A stretch of DNA of 64,000 nucleotides, from assembly GCF_040939455.1 (NCBI RefSeq), contig NC_134120.1:692501-756500 (forward strand). Reading direction: 5' to 3'. The DNA comes from Microcebus murinus (taxonomy: Eukaryota > Chordata > Mammalia > Primates > Cheirogaleidae). The notes under the pieces are model-generated. The model was given only the letters and a program-made list of their open reading frames with translations. It was not told where the DNA came from and did no database searches. Of the stretch, positions 13,900 to 27,036 are shown piece by piece. Position numbers and translations under genes: made by a program. Numbering within the stretch: the stretch's first letter is position 1; every line of letters begins with the position of its first letter.

Positions 13900-14400
13900 T
13901 GCCTTGATATTTCAATAAGCTGACTCTGTTTTATTCTATGATCTGAAAAACACCTTGACAACCAAGATAACAAGCAGCAGCTCTAATTCATACCATGGCT
14001 CGTGTCACCTGTCTCTCTGCAATGAGACATCTGAAAGCATCTTTTTATTAGAAACACAAATCAATATACTCAAGAGATTATAATGGCTGCTTAAAGCAAT
14101 TTGTGTTATCATTTCATTCTTGATGTTTTTGCTCTGAGCAACTTATTATTATGGGTGGCGTGAAAATGGCAACCTGTCACAATTGTTTTTTCTTAACCTC
14201 TGTAAGAATTTTTTCCCTCTTAAATATGATCAAGCCTCATTTCATTAAATATGTTGGAGGCTAAGTTTTATAAAGTGGTCCATTACTCAAGTTGTAGTCC
14301 CTGTAATTTAAACCTTTGCCAAATATTATAATTGCTTAGTAATAAAAACTTTGATTTGTTCAAAGTCCCAAAATAAATTTTTCAAACTGTGAATAGACCC
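13900..14400. other. Repeat-free block, second candidate conserved non-coding element
   Basis: This block has no repeat signature or simple sequence. It contains compact words such as TAATGGCTGCTTAAAGCAAT, GTGTTATCATTTCATTC, GAGCAACTTATTATTATGGG and CCTGTCACAATTGTTTT. It resembles vertebrate conserved non-coding elements in composition only; no comparative evidence is available here. Confidence 0.25.
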
Positions 14401-14789
14401 CATCTCTTGAATCTGTCTTTAATGAGTAATGTGATGAAGTAAAATATTCTAATCTTCAGATTTAAGAATTTCTTTTAATCTTAGAATTGCCCTCCATCTA
14501 ACAAAATTTTTAAGATTTAATCTTAACGTTTATATCAGGATAAAACAGGCTACATTCAAAAAATTCCAATAAACTCCTATTACAGGCATAAAGCCATATT
14601 TTCTAATTATATAAAATTATCTACGCAGACTATAAAAACCAATTTCAGAGACAAATCCAAAAGAATGAATGAAAGTGGGACACTTGTCAGAGTTACTAAA
14701 TTTAGTTCTACCTTAACTAATTTTATATACAGGATTTTTTTAAAATCTTAGATTTTTTGCAACCACTAGGGAAAGGACATAAAAACTGG

Positions 14790-14905
14790 AGGGGAGATTC
14801 TCAATCTTTCCCGTGCACCCCAGTTTCTGATTCAGGAAGTCCGACAGGGGCAAGAGTTTGAATTTTAGGATAGGGGGGTGCGAAAGGCAGCCCTGATGCA
14901 GATGT
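14790..14905 (+). mobile_element. MER5-like non-autonomous hAT fragment (tentative)
   Basis: The order GATTCTCAATC, 'CACCCCAGTTTCTGATTCAGG', 'CAAGAGTTTGAATTTTAGG' and 'GCCCTGATGCAGATG' resembles the core of MER5-type elements. Terminal inverted repeats and target duplications are not visible. Low-confidence call from memory of the family. Confidence 0.35.
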
Positions 14906-16703
14906 GGCCAGGCTGGAGCCACAACGCATCCTGCTCAGCTGCACCAGACGGAAGGGACGGTGTCAAGGCAGCAGCTAGACAAAGCGTCTCTGTGTTTGTC
15001 TTTTAAAATGCGTATTTAGGGATAAAGTGGCATGACATGTGAAACCCTGGGAAAGATCAAACAGGCAGGAGACATCTGCCGGCCTGGGCTTGGGGACATG
15101 AGTGATCATGTCATTCTCCCCAGTTTTCTGTATGTTTAAAATTTTTCATAGCAAGTTTTTTTTAAAAAGGAGCTAAAGAAGAACAAGTGTCCAAAATGAA
15201 GACCAAATGGAGAACTGACCAAAAAAGTTATAGGACATTAGCTGAGGAGAATGGCTAGTTTAAAAATATCTTTTATAAAGTAACTAATAAAACTGGTTAA
15301 ATACCTAACATCTATCTGCTTAACTCTGGGAGGACGTTTCTAAAAGTACAAACACTGGTCCTCAGGGAGCCACAGCCCTGATGGCAGGATGGCAGCTGGG
15401 GGACAGGAAGCTGTGCTGAGAGGGTGTGGGCACTTGGGGTGCTGTGAGGTGAGGGAGTGCGCACCCGGTGGCCTTCTCCCGGCCAGGAGCTCTGCTGGGG
15501 AGGGATGTGTGCACACGAGCACTCCAGGTGAAGGCCTGTGAGAGGCTGAAGGCCCCTTGGACCCCGCACTGCAACGACAGCTGACCACGTGCTCAGAGCC
15601 CAGTCGTGGCCAGGATGGCCTTCCATGCTTTATGCGCTCTGCCAGTCAAAGAAGAGCAATGAACTAGAAAACATCTGCCCCCTTAACCGTGCTTTGTAAC
15701 AATGATTGTCTGGATTATTTTCTATTATTATTAAAGCAATTAGATGCCAGAAATTTCACAGCAGAAGGCAACCCAAATGAGGCGGCAGCCCCCAGCGCAG
15801 GCAGCACAGGAGGACACCCAGAGGGGAAGAGGGTGTGACGTCCTCATCTCCCACTTGGAGCAACCCGTTAAAGTAAAGGATTCTCTCTTTCTTGTTGTAC
15901 TGTGCAATAAAGAAGATAAATCAATAAATATAGTATTTGTTAAAATGAATTTGTACTGTAAGTGACCTATAAGCAACTGAGGAATATAAGACTGTTAACA
16001 TGTCTCCTTAAAAGAGAAGTTACTGGACAAAACTAGAATATGTGAAATAATGGTGTATGTGCCTTCACACACTATCTTCCAAAGTGGCTAGAAAACATAC
16101 TTTTTAAAAGGAAATACTGCTCTCCAAAGCATTACACACAGTTTGGATACTGCAGCATCTACAGCAGCCTCTGAACTTCAACAACTCATTTTTATTGCTG
16201 TGCACTGAACCTCACCCCAATGACTCCTCTGCTTCCCACGTGACTTGGCCACACATGGCCTCCAGGCTGCTGCCTCCCATCCTGACCAGGAGCCCAGCCC
16301 TGCACCTTACCTGCTGACACACCCACCTGCCAGCCTACACCTCTGGGCCAACTCAGGGCCCCTGTGCTTCTGCTTTGGGGCTCTTCCAATCAGCCTAGGA
16401 AAAGCTACACCCTCGTGACTGGCCCCATTACAAATTCATGGTTCTCAACCACAGCAATGCCTGCTCACTACTCAGCAGTTTATGAGCCTAAAGTGTTAGG
16501 CTATAACCCTTCTCAATACTTTTAGGAACTATTTCAGACCCTTCCCACATTCTGCATCAATTTCACTACCTCACTGCTGTTACGATTAACTTTGTTTTCT
16601 TATGTCATATTGACTTTATTGTAGCATTTTTTAAATCTTAGGAACTTAAAGCAATTTTGCAAATTTGCATGGACCTGTTACATATACTGTAATGAAGTAG
16701 GAA

Positions 16704-16768
16704 ATAAAATATGAAAGGAAAGAAAAAAGGAGCGGAGGGAGGAAAAGGGAAGGGAAGAAAGAGGGAGT
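16704..16768 (+). repeat. Purine-rich (GGAA)n-like tract
   Basis: About 65 bases are almost entirely G and A on the plus strand (GGAAAGAAAAAAGGAGCGGA, then GGGAGGAAAAGGGAAGGGAA). Simple sequence; no gene. Confidence 0.75.
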
Positions 16769-17424
16769 CCCGAAAGGATACAATCTTTTAAGTAATATTA
16801 TCTTCAAATGTTTAAGTTGCTACCAGATGCCCACTAAACTCATTCTTCCACAGAATTGGTATGTTTCTTCTTTATAAAGTAAGACCCTCTATTCTTTTAC
16901 TGAAAGTATTAATAGTCTCATGATACTGGTTTTTCTTACCAGATAAAAACAATAAAATCTTTTCCCTTACAGTATCACTGGTCAATTTTAATCACCGTTC
17001 TTCCACTGTGGCTCGGACTCAGGGCCAGAGTCACACTGGGGCCTCCCGCCCCTCACCCGTGGCCCTGGCTCCCTCAACACCCTGCCTTCCCCACGGGACT
17101 CCTGGAAAGAGTTCCGCCCCAATAAATCTACTGCAGCAGTTTTAATTTTACTGATACTTTCCTAATTGCTAAATCTAACTAACCTCTTTTCCTTTTTCAC
17201 CCCAAACTATCTCCACACTCTCCGACACACTGCTGACTACAACCGCCTTCTGAAATGCTGTCCTCATTCCATGTCCTTTTCCTGATTTCACCTCCTCTGC
17301 TTCACCCATGAACCACTGGCATCCTTCAGGGTTCTACAAGGTTCTTCCTTCTTGTACACTACGTAAAATCTCACTGTTGGTATCAGTGCTGCTTGTTAAA
17401 TATTGCCAATTCTCTCTCCTGCAC

Positions 17425-17530
17425 ATGGGGTAGAACTGCACTTCCCTGATTCCTGGAACTTAGTTGAGGCCATTTAATTGGTCTGGCCAATGAAATGTGA
17501 CCTACATCGCTCCTGGCAGAAGCCCTTAGA
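17425..17530 (+). repeat. Ancient interspersed repeat of unnamed family, copy 1
   Basis: The motif order 'CTTCCCTGATTCC', 'TTAGTTGAGGCCATTTAATTG', 'TCTGGCCAATGAAATGTGA' and 'CTCCTGGCAGAAG' recurs in part at 36785-36890. Both look like old copies of one dispersed mammalian repeat. I cannot name the family with certainty. Confidence 0.4.
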
Positions 17531-18564
17531 ATCAGTCAGTATTATGATTTGCCAGGTCAGTTTTTCTCATCCCAGTGGTCACAGAAGTATGCTTCCAAGG
17601 TGGGTTCCCGAGGGACCATGACAAAGCAGGCAGCTGCCAGCTTGTGTGAGACATGTCACACAAGGAAAAGATCCCGGTACTAAGCCACAGAGTGGTGTGG
17701 GGCAGTTCACCCACAGCATGATGTGGCCTACCCTGGCTGATAACCACTACTCATTCAAAAATACATATTTCCAGCCCAAATTACTCTGATGACAATGAAC
17801 TCCAAACTAAATTTCAACTGACCAGTATATCAATCGATGTCTCCAAATATATTCTCTGCATTAGCTATCAGAATTGAGTGCTAGGAATATTTCTGTTTAC
17901 CTGAAAAAATTCAATGAAACTCAGGTGATGATTAGTTTCTCCTTTTAAATGTTCTACTGTTTTGTTTGTACTGGCCTTCTTTGAAGTACAAGAGTTTATT
18001 GGTTTACTAAGCAATAGAATAACAGTAAGATGTAGTTTTCAGAATCTTACAAACAAGTAAACAATTTCTGTCTTCCTTTCTCTATTTAGGAACAAATATC
18101 ATATAATCTTTTTCATTTAACATATATCACTATCAATACCTCCCCTAGATGAATTGCATCTGTTACTTTCTGCCCATTATAGCATACCTGAAAACTTTTT
18201 CTGAATTTTATTCTTATGAAACTAGCATTCAACACTCAGAGAGACTGAATTACTTTGCAAATGTATATATTTCATTTCCCTCTTAGGTTATTCCTTAATT
18301 TAAAAAATTTAAATACCAGGTCCAAGGAAGACCTCCTCGGGGCTTTACCACAGGCAGGGCCTGGGCGGCTGTGCTGACACCTCACCACTCAACGCCCTCC
18401 CTCTCCCTGGAGATGCAGCCAGGAAGGAGTGCACCGTTCTCCTCTAGGGGCTGCTGTGTGGTCTTGAGACACATGCATGTGAAGTTTTAGGTAAGTACCC
18501 ACCACAAGGTAAATGCTCTCTACGCCTGAGCTACCGCCATTATCACGGTTTTAGACTGGGGGAG

Positions 18565-18640
18565 AGGACAGAACACTTACTAAGCTCCAGGAAGGTGCCA
18601 GCCACTGGAAGAACACTTTTACGCCAGGCTGCAAAGCTAA
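18565..18640 (-). mobile_element. MIR/L2-like SINE remnant
   Basis: 'GAACACTTACTAAGCTCCAG' followed by 'GTGCCAGCCACTGGAAGAAC' and 'ACTTTTACGCC' follows the antisense MIR/L2 tail order ('GAGCACTTACTATGTGCCAG...'). Diverged; the family is tentative. It is directly followed by a 35-bp motif shared with 23098-23132. Confidence 0.4.
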
Positions 18641-18646
18641 CAAGAC

Positions 18647-18681
18647 ATATTTGTCTGATCCGTATTTGCACACCACAAATT
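18647..18681 (+). repeat. Dispersed 35-bp motif, copy 1
   Basis: ATATTTGTCTGATCC, then GTATTTGCACACC, then ACAAATT. It matches 23098-23132 at 33 of 35 positions. No match to a repeat family that I recognise. Confidence 0.6.
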
Positions 18682-19644
18682 AACTTGCGCCTGATCAAAA
18701 AGCAGGCAGCAGACACACCGAACTGCAAATAGCCCCCGGCATTCATAGGGTGGGTATGCTTTCCTAATTTTTGAAGAGTTAACTATTTTTTAAATAGTAC
18801 TTGGCTGAAAAAGTGGAATACTTCTGGTCCTAACCATATCATTTCAAAAATATTTTCTTTTCTATTGCTCTGTAATTGAATTTCCAGCAAAAGACAACCT
18901 TTCCTATTAATTCCTCATAGAGCAAGCACAAACTCACACAATTTTTGTACTACTTAAGTACACACAGATCTTTCAAATAAAAATAAGTAAAACTAGTAAT
19001 TAGAAAGAGCTTCTCATTATCTGCTTATTAGCACACACTATGACTTCAACATATAAAATTTATCATCCAAGTAATATATAACTATTGAGAATTCATGCTT
19101 TTTTGTTATGATTTAACTTATACATGTTGACTGCATAAATAACAACTGTAGGACTATAGTCAATTTAGAAATATAAACAAGTACTCTTTAAAACTAAAAT
19201 TTGGTTTTCAATGTTTCTTCTGAAATGGAAATAAATTGGTTTAACAATATAACTGACATTCAAATTAAATACTATAAAAACATTAATAGAGATTCCTTTG
19301 TTTAAAAATGAACCATAAACATAAAGAGTATAAATTGTAAAATAAATAGATTGAAGAAATTAGATAGCTACAATTAACTGTCAATTACATATCTAATAAT
19401 GAAAATGTAAGACATATATAAAACTCTGATTAGCCAAGAGAAGATACTTTCAGAAATTCCTCAGTGTGAGAATGTTGTAATATAAACACAGAGAATTCAT
19501 ATCCTAAATCGCCAACATTACTGAAATTCTATTTTCATGCTCTATATTAAGCTAACATGAATGAGCTAGTCAGAACTATGCAGACTTTCTTACTGAAAGG
19601 AAAAAGCAAGTTCATTAGCACAGTTTCTCCTTCATCTAGCCTAC

Positions 19645-19721
19645 CTTATTTTTTGGATTGGATGTGTTCATAACACTTCGAGTCTCTTTTCCAGTATAAA
19701 TGACAACACCTATTACAGTAC
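19645..19721 (-). CDS. ATP9B: ATP9B internal exon 'E' ([17 protein letters not shown])
   Basis: This 77-bp exon follows a GTGTTTTTGCAG acceptor. It encodes (G)[18 protein letters not shown] then TSNPKNK, and ends in phase 0 at AAG|GTAGGC, a slightly weaker donor than its neighbours. [15 protein letters not shown] is the P4-type 'YTGxxTKxMxN' signature between the actuator domain and membrane helix 3; PKNK would continue into helix 3 in the next exon. That exon is not within the 19.6 kb below, so the intron is at least that long. KNK and VIYTGKET are ATP9B residues; ATP9A has VLYTGREL (memory). Confidence 0.96.
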
Positions 19722-19816
19722 CTGCAAAAACACGAAAGTTGTCCTTATAGAAATACTTTAAAGGTTAGCAAACAGGTTACACTTTCTAATTAATCGTTTT
19801 GATGGAAAATATTGCA

Positions 19817-19853
19817 CTATTTGATTTTACATAAATTTTGATTTTACATAAAT
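19817..19853 (+). repeat. TTTGATTTTACATAAA tandem duplication
   Basis: The unit TTTGATTTTACATAAA occurs twice in direct succession. GATTTTACAT appears again twice at about 20238-20262, so the same words recur 400 bases downstream. Probably simple duplication in AT-rich DNA. Confidence 0.65.
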
Positions 19854-21130
19854 GCATACAACACTATTTAATTTGGCTAGCTGAGGAAAATCTAATCTCA
19901 ACTTTTAAAATGGACTTTGAAAAGTCAAATGATTTGTTAAGCAATACAAATTCACCTACATATAATATTAGAAAATGTACTAATATTCTTTTCACTGACA
20001 ACAAAAAGAATGAAACCGGCATTTCGCTAATGTCTACTATATTTAGAGAAGCTATGCTCTTAACTGATCAAACTCATTATATGACCTTCATACCAAGATG
20101 GCACCCATTGACCAGATTCTTTTACCAAGAGTATACTTCCACTGCAAAGATCAAAGTACTACTAAGTATCAGCAAGAGTCTTTGCGAGTATTTCAGAGTG
20201 TATATTTAATTAACAATAGAAATGTTATAAAAATATTTGATTTTACATTTTATTGATTTTACATTTAGAAGTTACTAATCTCTTTTATTCATGTCTCTGA
20301 AAGTTAGGTTTTCTAATTTTACCAGTCAAGAAGATACAATAATTTTTAAACTTATAAAGAATAATAAAACACCCTTAAGAATGACCCATAGATTACAAAG
20401 GCTAAGAGGTACTCAATTCTGGAATGTCAAAATTAAAAACCATGGAAGTCTCCTTCTGCAATTACAGCTATGCATAATTTATATTCCTAATTTTCATCCC
20501 TAATGTTTATAAGTTTTGAAGGTAAGAAACACAATTAAGGTAAGAAAGACAATATATACATAATACTGAAATTACCATTACATAATTAACTATAATAATT
20601 ATACAAAAACTCTTTGCTTTCACACTAATACATAATATTTTGTGAGTGCTGAGTCAGAACCTTTGGAGTAAATGGTATGGACTATCTCTTGGCTTTATGT
20701 GACCACAGATTCTGGCATACACATGTGTCACGTGACTTACACCTTCCACTTTAGAAAGCTTAGGAGGATGGAAGGTGCTAAGGTATTCCTCGTCAGTGAT
20801 ATCTGAAGAGGTCACATATTTTTCCTCTTCAACTATGGGTCACTGGGAGAGTTTGGAGGTGTCAGTTTGTCAAGTTCATGAAAGGCACTGCCAGCCTACA
20901 CTTGGGATATAAGTTTGTCCAGCTAGACAAATATTGTCTTTGGCATTGTCCATACAAACTTCCTAGATGACTGTACTCAGTATTCATAAAAATATTAAAT
21001 ACATATAATAGTATGAAAAGTTTTCAAAGACTTGTGTCATATAATACTTTTATGTTAGTGAACCAAATATCAAATATGACCTTATCAATATTTTCCATGT
21101 TGCAAATTCAGTCTAACTTAATCAAAATAT

Positions 21131-21499
<369 letters not shown>

Positions 21500-21704
21500 A
21501 TGTTGAACAATTACAATGATGTAACAAGGCAAATTGCATAAAATTAATTTACGTTTTAACATTAGCTAAATGACAAAGTCCCAAAGGAGCCTACCAATAA
21601 TTAGTCAAACTAGAATCCCTTGCCCTAAAAGCAGATTCATGAGCCACGTGGACTTTTCAGCTGGCATTACAATTTACCCAAATTAAATGCGAGAAATGCA
21701 AGAC

Positions 21705-22330
21705 ATACACACTACTGGTGGGACTGCAAACTAGTGCAACCTCTGTGGAAAGCAACATGGAGATACCTCAAAGAGATACAAGTAGATTTACCATTTGATC
21801 CAGCAATCCCATTACTGGGCATCTACCCAAATGAACAAAAGACATTCTATAAAAAAAGACATTTGCACTAGAATGTTTATAGCAGCACAATTCACAATTG
21901 AAAAGATCGGGAAACAATCCAAGTGCCTATCAATACACGAGTGGATTAATAAAATGTGGTATATGTATACCATAGAGTACTATTCAGCTATAAGAAACAA
22001 CGATGATATAGCACCTCTTGTATTTTCCTGGATAGAGTTGGAGCCCATTCTACTAAGAATCCCAAGAATGGAAAAATAAGCACCACATGTACTCACCAGC
22101 AAATCGGTTTTAACTAATCAACACCTAAGTGGACATATAGGAATAACATTCACTGGGTGTTGGGCACATGGGAGGGGGGAGAAGGAGATGGGTATATACA
22201 TACATAATTAGTGCGATGCACACCAACTGGGGGATAGACATGCTTGAAGTTCTGACTGAGGGGGGGGTATAAGGGCAATGTACATAACCTAAACATTTAT
22301 ACCCCTATAATATGCTGAAATAAAAAAAAG
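21705..22330 (+). mobile_element. 5'-truncated L1, ORF2 C terminus and 3' UTR
   Basis: The element starts near 'CACTACTGGTGGGACTGCAA', a familiar late ORF2 word. It then encodes broken ORF2 C-terminal sequence (WINKMWYMYTIEYYSAIRNN) and the same G-rich 3' UTR as the copy at 1193-1767, ending ATACCCCTATAATATGC and poly(A). ORF2 is frameshifted upstream (near 21850). No clean target-site duplication was seen. Confidence 0.82.
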
Positions 22331-22745
22331 AAGAAAAGAAAATTCTAATGCCTAACAATTAAAAAAAAAGTCTTTAACAAAATTTCTGATCCTGTATTTG
22401 CATAATCTGTCAAAATTTGCTAAAGCCTTTCAAATGTATTCTCTCAGTTGATTCTCACCAAAATTGAGTATGCACTGTAATTAGATTAAATATATTTTTT
22501 TCCGAGTCTGTCATGCTTTTTAATACCTAAAATTACTAAAATCAGCACAGGAATATTTGGAACATATTCCATTCTCTTTAACAAAGGGTAGGAATTTAGA
22601 GACTAGCATAAGCTAAAAGATTGAGTAAACCATGTGTTAATATATAGGGTATAAAGAAATAAAGAAAAGATGTTAACTGCTGATTTTCAAATGAGATGAG
22701 AGCACGACAGGAGATCACACTGATCTTTAGCCACATCAGATGATG

Positions 22746-22757
22746 GGGGGGGGGGGC
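22746..22757 (+). repeat. Poly(G) run
   Basis: A run of about a dozen G residues follows GATGAT. On its own it may form a quadruplex-prone or slippage-prone site; run length from an assembly is often unreliable. Confidence 0.7.
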
Positions 22758-23097
22758 ACAACACGACAAACACAGAGTGATGCAAAGATTCCCAGTAAAT
22801 AACATACTCCAATGGGAGGACTGCAAAATTAATTTATACTTCAAGTGTTAAATTAAGCTCCCTTCCACTAGCTCAAACTTGGGAAGCTTCTCTTTCAGAA
22901 AGACCTAAGTTCAGGAATATGCTGGGGTGTTAAAATCACAACCACCACAATAAAGAAATTCTTAACGGGTAGGTACCATCTCATCAAGGCCCTAAAGGTG
23001 AAGATGATAATAACATCCAAAATTAAAAAAAAAAAATTTGGTTCAATTTATATTGAGAAAAAGATTTATGAGCATTTACTATTTAAAGCTAGTGATT

Positions 23098-23132
23098 ATA
23101 TTTGTCTGATCCATATTTGCACACCTCAAATT
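23098..23132 (+). repeat. Dispersed 35-bp motif, copy 2
   Basis: ATATTTGTCTGATCC, then ATATTTGCACACC, then TCAAATT. The same 35 bases, with two substitutions, lie at 18647-18681. Both are preceded by AAAGCTA at similar spacing, which suggests a shared old repeat rather than chance. Family unknown. Confidence 0.6.
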
Positions 23133-25580
23133 GACTATAGTTAATTAAAAATCAATACAAAAACATTCAGATGCTCTGGGTCCAAACAGGGCGTAAGTAC
23201 AATGACATCCCCTGCTACACTCCACTGACTCAGGGACCAGGGCTCTGATACCCAGTGATGTCTGCAGTGGTCTTGGTGGCTACAGTCCGAAAGTCAGCAT
23301 GGGGTCCGGTTTCATTTCACATTAGTGGAACAGTAATTAATCTCTTAGCTACTACCTGACTCCCCTGTCACAAGCTATAGGGAAAATTTCATACAAAATC
23401 CTATCAATATCTAATTAACAGTATAGTTGCATTTTAGGCAAACAACTTTCCAAATGCAAAATAAGAAAAAAAATGCTAACAAGGTCAACTTTGGGAAAAA
23501 AAGATATTTTTTATATAAAAATTTCAAACTTATAACTACAAAATATAATTCAGCAAGTCAAACTAATTAGTTTACTTATTAAATATTTTAAAGAGTGAGC
23601 CTACCACATTTTTAGTTGCTATTTTTAAACTCCTGATATGATACTATGTTTAAATTGCAGATTATCAACTGATCCTTACAAATTCAAAATTAATTAAGAC
23701 TATTCACAGAAAATTTTATACATACAAAATATACACCCTAGACCACTTTAACAAAATAATTAATAGCTTCAAACTATTGGGTCAAAAAGATAGTAAAATG
23801 TTTACTTAAATTTACTCAATTAAAAAAAAAGTAAATATGTACTTATGGGTGTACGAGAGATGTAAAAAGAGGTATCTGCCAATCAAAGTATTACCGAGTG
23901 TCCTGCTAGGTACTGGGGGAGAAGCAGACAGGGCCGCGCTCACCATGCTCTGGCACTGAGTGGAGCTCTCACGTGCGGCTCCAGGAAAGAGGGCGGGAGG
24001 CACAGAGGGACATACATCGAGCACAGTGGACAAGCACAGACCAGGCAGCAGGTCCCAGGAAAACTGACAGACACAACAGAGTGAGCCCTGGGAAGTCAAA
24101 AGACTTACAGAGAGTAACAGAGGTGACCTCTACTGATGTCCAAACTCCACATGGCCGGGCACACAGAGTGACACTCAAGACCTGCAGCCAGCCTGGGTCC
24201 CCATGAGCAGAGCGGGTCCTGACAGTCCTGCCTCAGAGGGCTCGGCTCCCTCCAGGTTCTGGGAGCTCAGTATCAGGGACTCTCTCTTGGGCTTATCGCT
24301 ACAAAACATGGTGCTTCTCCAGGCCCCGAGTCTGTCCTCCGGAGAAACAGTGCTTTCTGAATCAACAGGGGTGATGGAGTGTCACAGCACTGCAAGCTCT
24401 GCGTCCTCCCGCTGGCCAGCCCTCGTCCAGGGTGTCTGTCTGTCTGTGTGGCTTGAGCCCTCGTCTGAGTGAACTCAGATGCTGTGACAGAGGAGGAAGG
24501 CCCAAGTTCAAGTCCCCTTAACAGCCAACCGGAATTCAATTGAGATTTAACTGTTAAGGTATAAGATTAAAGAGAATGCACAACTTGTAATCAATTATAA
24601 TTACAAAGAAGATTAAGAGCCCTTGGGTTTGTCCTGAGATCTTAAAGCCTTTCAAACACTCCTCAGCAAATGGTAGTGTGGAAATATATAGAATGTGGAA
24701 ATTGTTCAAAGATGTTCTAAAAGATTTGAAATTAAAGACAAGGCTTGCATTCTAAAGACGTCCCAACACAAGGTAACATTAAAGGCACCACAGTTGACCT
24801 TCATGGATGGCTTTAGAGCCATCTACACTCTAAGAAGATAAACCGCCCTGGAAAACCAAAGGCCACATGGCAAAGAGGACAAAACTGGGCTACGATACGG
24901 CCCACATGTGACAAGGCCTACTTAGCATCTGTGCTGCCAGGCACACAGCTGGCTGCTACGCTTGCCAAGGCGAGCAAGTAAACTGAGTCAGGAGAGAAGC
25001 CGTGTTCGGGAGCTACACGGGATGTCTCAGAAGCCTTGGCTAGGGCTGCTCCTGTCTCTTTGAGGAGAAATAGTACGGGGGGTCAGAAACACATTCTAAT
25101 ACATGTTCAAAAGGATCTAGGAAACAAAAGATCAATAAAATGTATTTAAAAAAGAGAATCTTCTATCTTCATGAATGATCCTTAATAATAAATGACATGG
25201 AAACAGAATAAAATAGCTAAAAACAGAAAATTCAAACTTTCTGATGGTGTATGAGCTTCTTATAAATTATTGGATGTGTTTTCTAACAAACTACTCAGTG
25301 CTGAGCGCTGAAGGGCGACAGCCATTAAGGACAGCGGCCGGAGTCTGTCCTGGCCCAGGTGCACTGTGGCTGCGACCAGCAGGGATGTGGAAGCTGCTGA
25401 GGGCAGTCCTCGGTGCAGGGCCAGGCTGCAGAATAGCACTCGCCAAACTGCTGGCCGGGGCAGGCAGTGCGTGCCTCCAGGAGTGATGCGAACACAACTC
25501 GACATGTGGAGTGAACAGGCATAAGGGCACAACTCTGAGTCTTCCCTGGCTGAAAGTGCACTCTCTACAATGCGAAGATC

Positions 25581-25700
25581 CTTCCCCAGGTCCACAGAGC
25601 CCAGGACCTGCGTGTCCACTTGTGAGGTGTCTTCAAGGTATGAACACCCTTCCTGAGGTCCACAGAGCTCAGGACCTGGCCAGTCCACCTTTGTTGTCTC
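25581..25700. repeat. Imperfect 68-bp tandem duplication
   Basis: Copy 1 (from 25581) reads CTTCCCCAGGTCCACAGAGC, CCAGGACCTG, with GTCCACTTGTGAGGTGTCT further on. Copy 2 (from 25649) reads CTTCCTGAGGTCCACAGAGC, TCAGGACCTG, with GTCCACCTTTGTTGTCTCT. The period is 68 bp. It explains part of the long open frame on the minus strand here. Confidence 0.7.
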
Positions 25701-26234
25701 TCCATGGAGCACCATCCTAACTTCTCTATTTTGAGAAATTTTTAAAATATGTAAATATGAGTAACAACAAAAGCCCACATAATTGAAACCTATCAAAACT
25801 GTCATATTTCCTACCAAGTTTATTATAGTGATACAAAACACTAGGACACAATTAAATCCCCTTTCATATTCTACCTGCTGAAAGGCAAATACGGAGGCAG
25901 CTGTCGTGCGGTTTCGCGTGCACATGGGCCGTGTCCAATAACTCTCTTCCCCCTGGCCAGGCACACTGGCCCTGGCCCTTGGACCCTTCTCCTCCTCCTC
26001 AGGGTCCTGGGTCCCTCTTAGCACTGCGCCTTCTGCCAAGAGTCCTCCGAGACCCTTCCTGCCTCTACCTCACCGGGACTCACGTCTGCACAGTCTTTCA
26101 GTCTGTTTCAGTGTTTCCACCTCCTAGATCTTGTCCAGAAAGGTTCTTGACTTGCACGTTTTTTATAGATATGTGATGTCACAGTATCAATCAACACTTT
26201 TGTGATACTGAGCACAGTAAAATCACCTGGACCA

Positions 26235-26345
26235 TTTTCTGGATGTCTCCTCACTAAACCATAAACTCCCTGAGGACAAGACCCACAATGACTCTGTTCC
26301 AGACGGTATCGCCAGCGCCTGGCGCAGAACAGTTCTCCACACACA
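26235..26345 (+). mobile_element. L2-like LINE remnant
   Basis: 'ACCATAAACTCCCTGAGGAC', 'AAGACCCACAATGACTCTGTTCC' and 'GCCAGCGCCTGGCGCAGAACAG' follow the sense order of the L2 3' end. Diverged but recognisable. Confidence 0.55.
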
Positions 26346-27036
26346 GTCCACGGAGGGAGAAGCACGTCTGAGCAGAGACAGGCGTGGAGCTCTGCGCAGT
26401 GCTGAGCGGACAGACACCCCAGACAAGCCCCCTCCACTCTTAGGTCCCTGTCACAACAGTGCCCTCTCCAGGTGGTCCCTGCCTGCTCAACTTCACCCCC
26501 AGCATCATCAGCAGTGTCAACTGCCATTAAGTTCTGACAGGTGATAATCATTCACATTTTCAATACCTTCTCTAGAATGTTACTTTTTAAACTGTCAGAA
26601 TTTAAGCACCTCCCTCCTCAACCACCAGGAACACTGATAGGACCTGCCTCCCATGGCCTGCCTGGCCTCACCTCACTTTTCCCTGTCCCAGTCACTCAAC
26701 CACACACTCTTTCTCCACCTAAAATCACCACTGGCATTCCCAGGACTGCTGTGCACCTCTAGGGCACAGTGACAAGTTTGTCAAGAAACGTGCCCAAACC
26801 TGGCAAATGCCCCGCGCTCCCACACGAAGGCTGTGCTTCTCTGCCTACCCCAGGCCTCGAGCACCAAGTGCAGGGACTGTCCCCTGCATGGGCCTCACCG
26901 CACACTCCCAGGCCACCCCAACTTGCAGACCGGCAGTCTGTGTGGAGCAAGGTCACTACGTATTTCAGGGCAGCCCCTGGACAACACAAAGCACCATCTG
27001 TCTGTGAGAATTCACACTCAGAGGAGACTGTCTTAC

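Noticed and set aside
15030..15165. Possible old L1 3' end (TTTTCTGTATGTTTAAAATTTTTC)
   Set aside because: Too diverged and short for a reliable family call.
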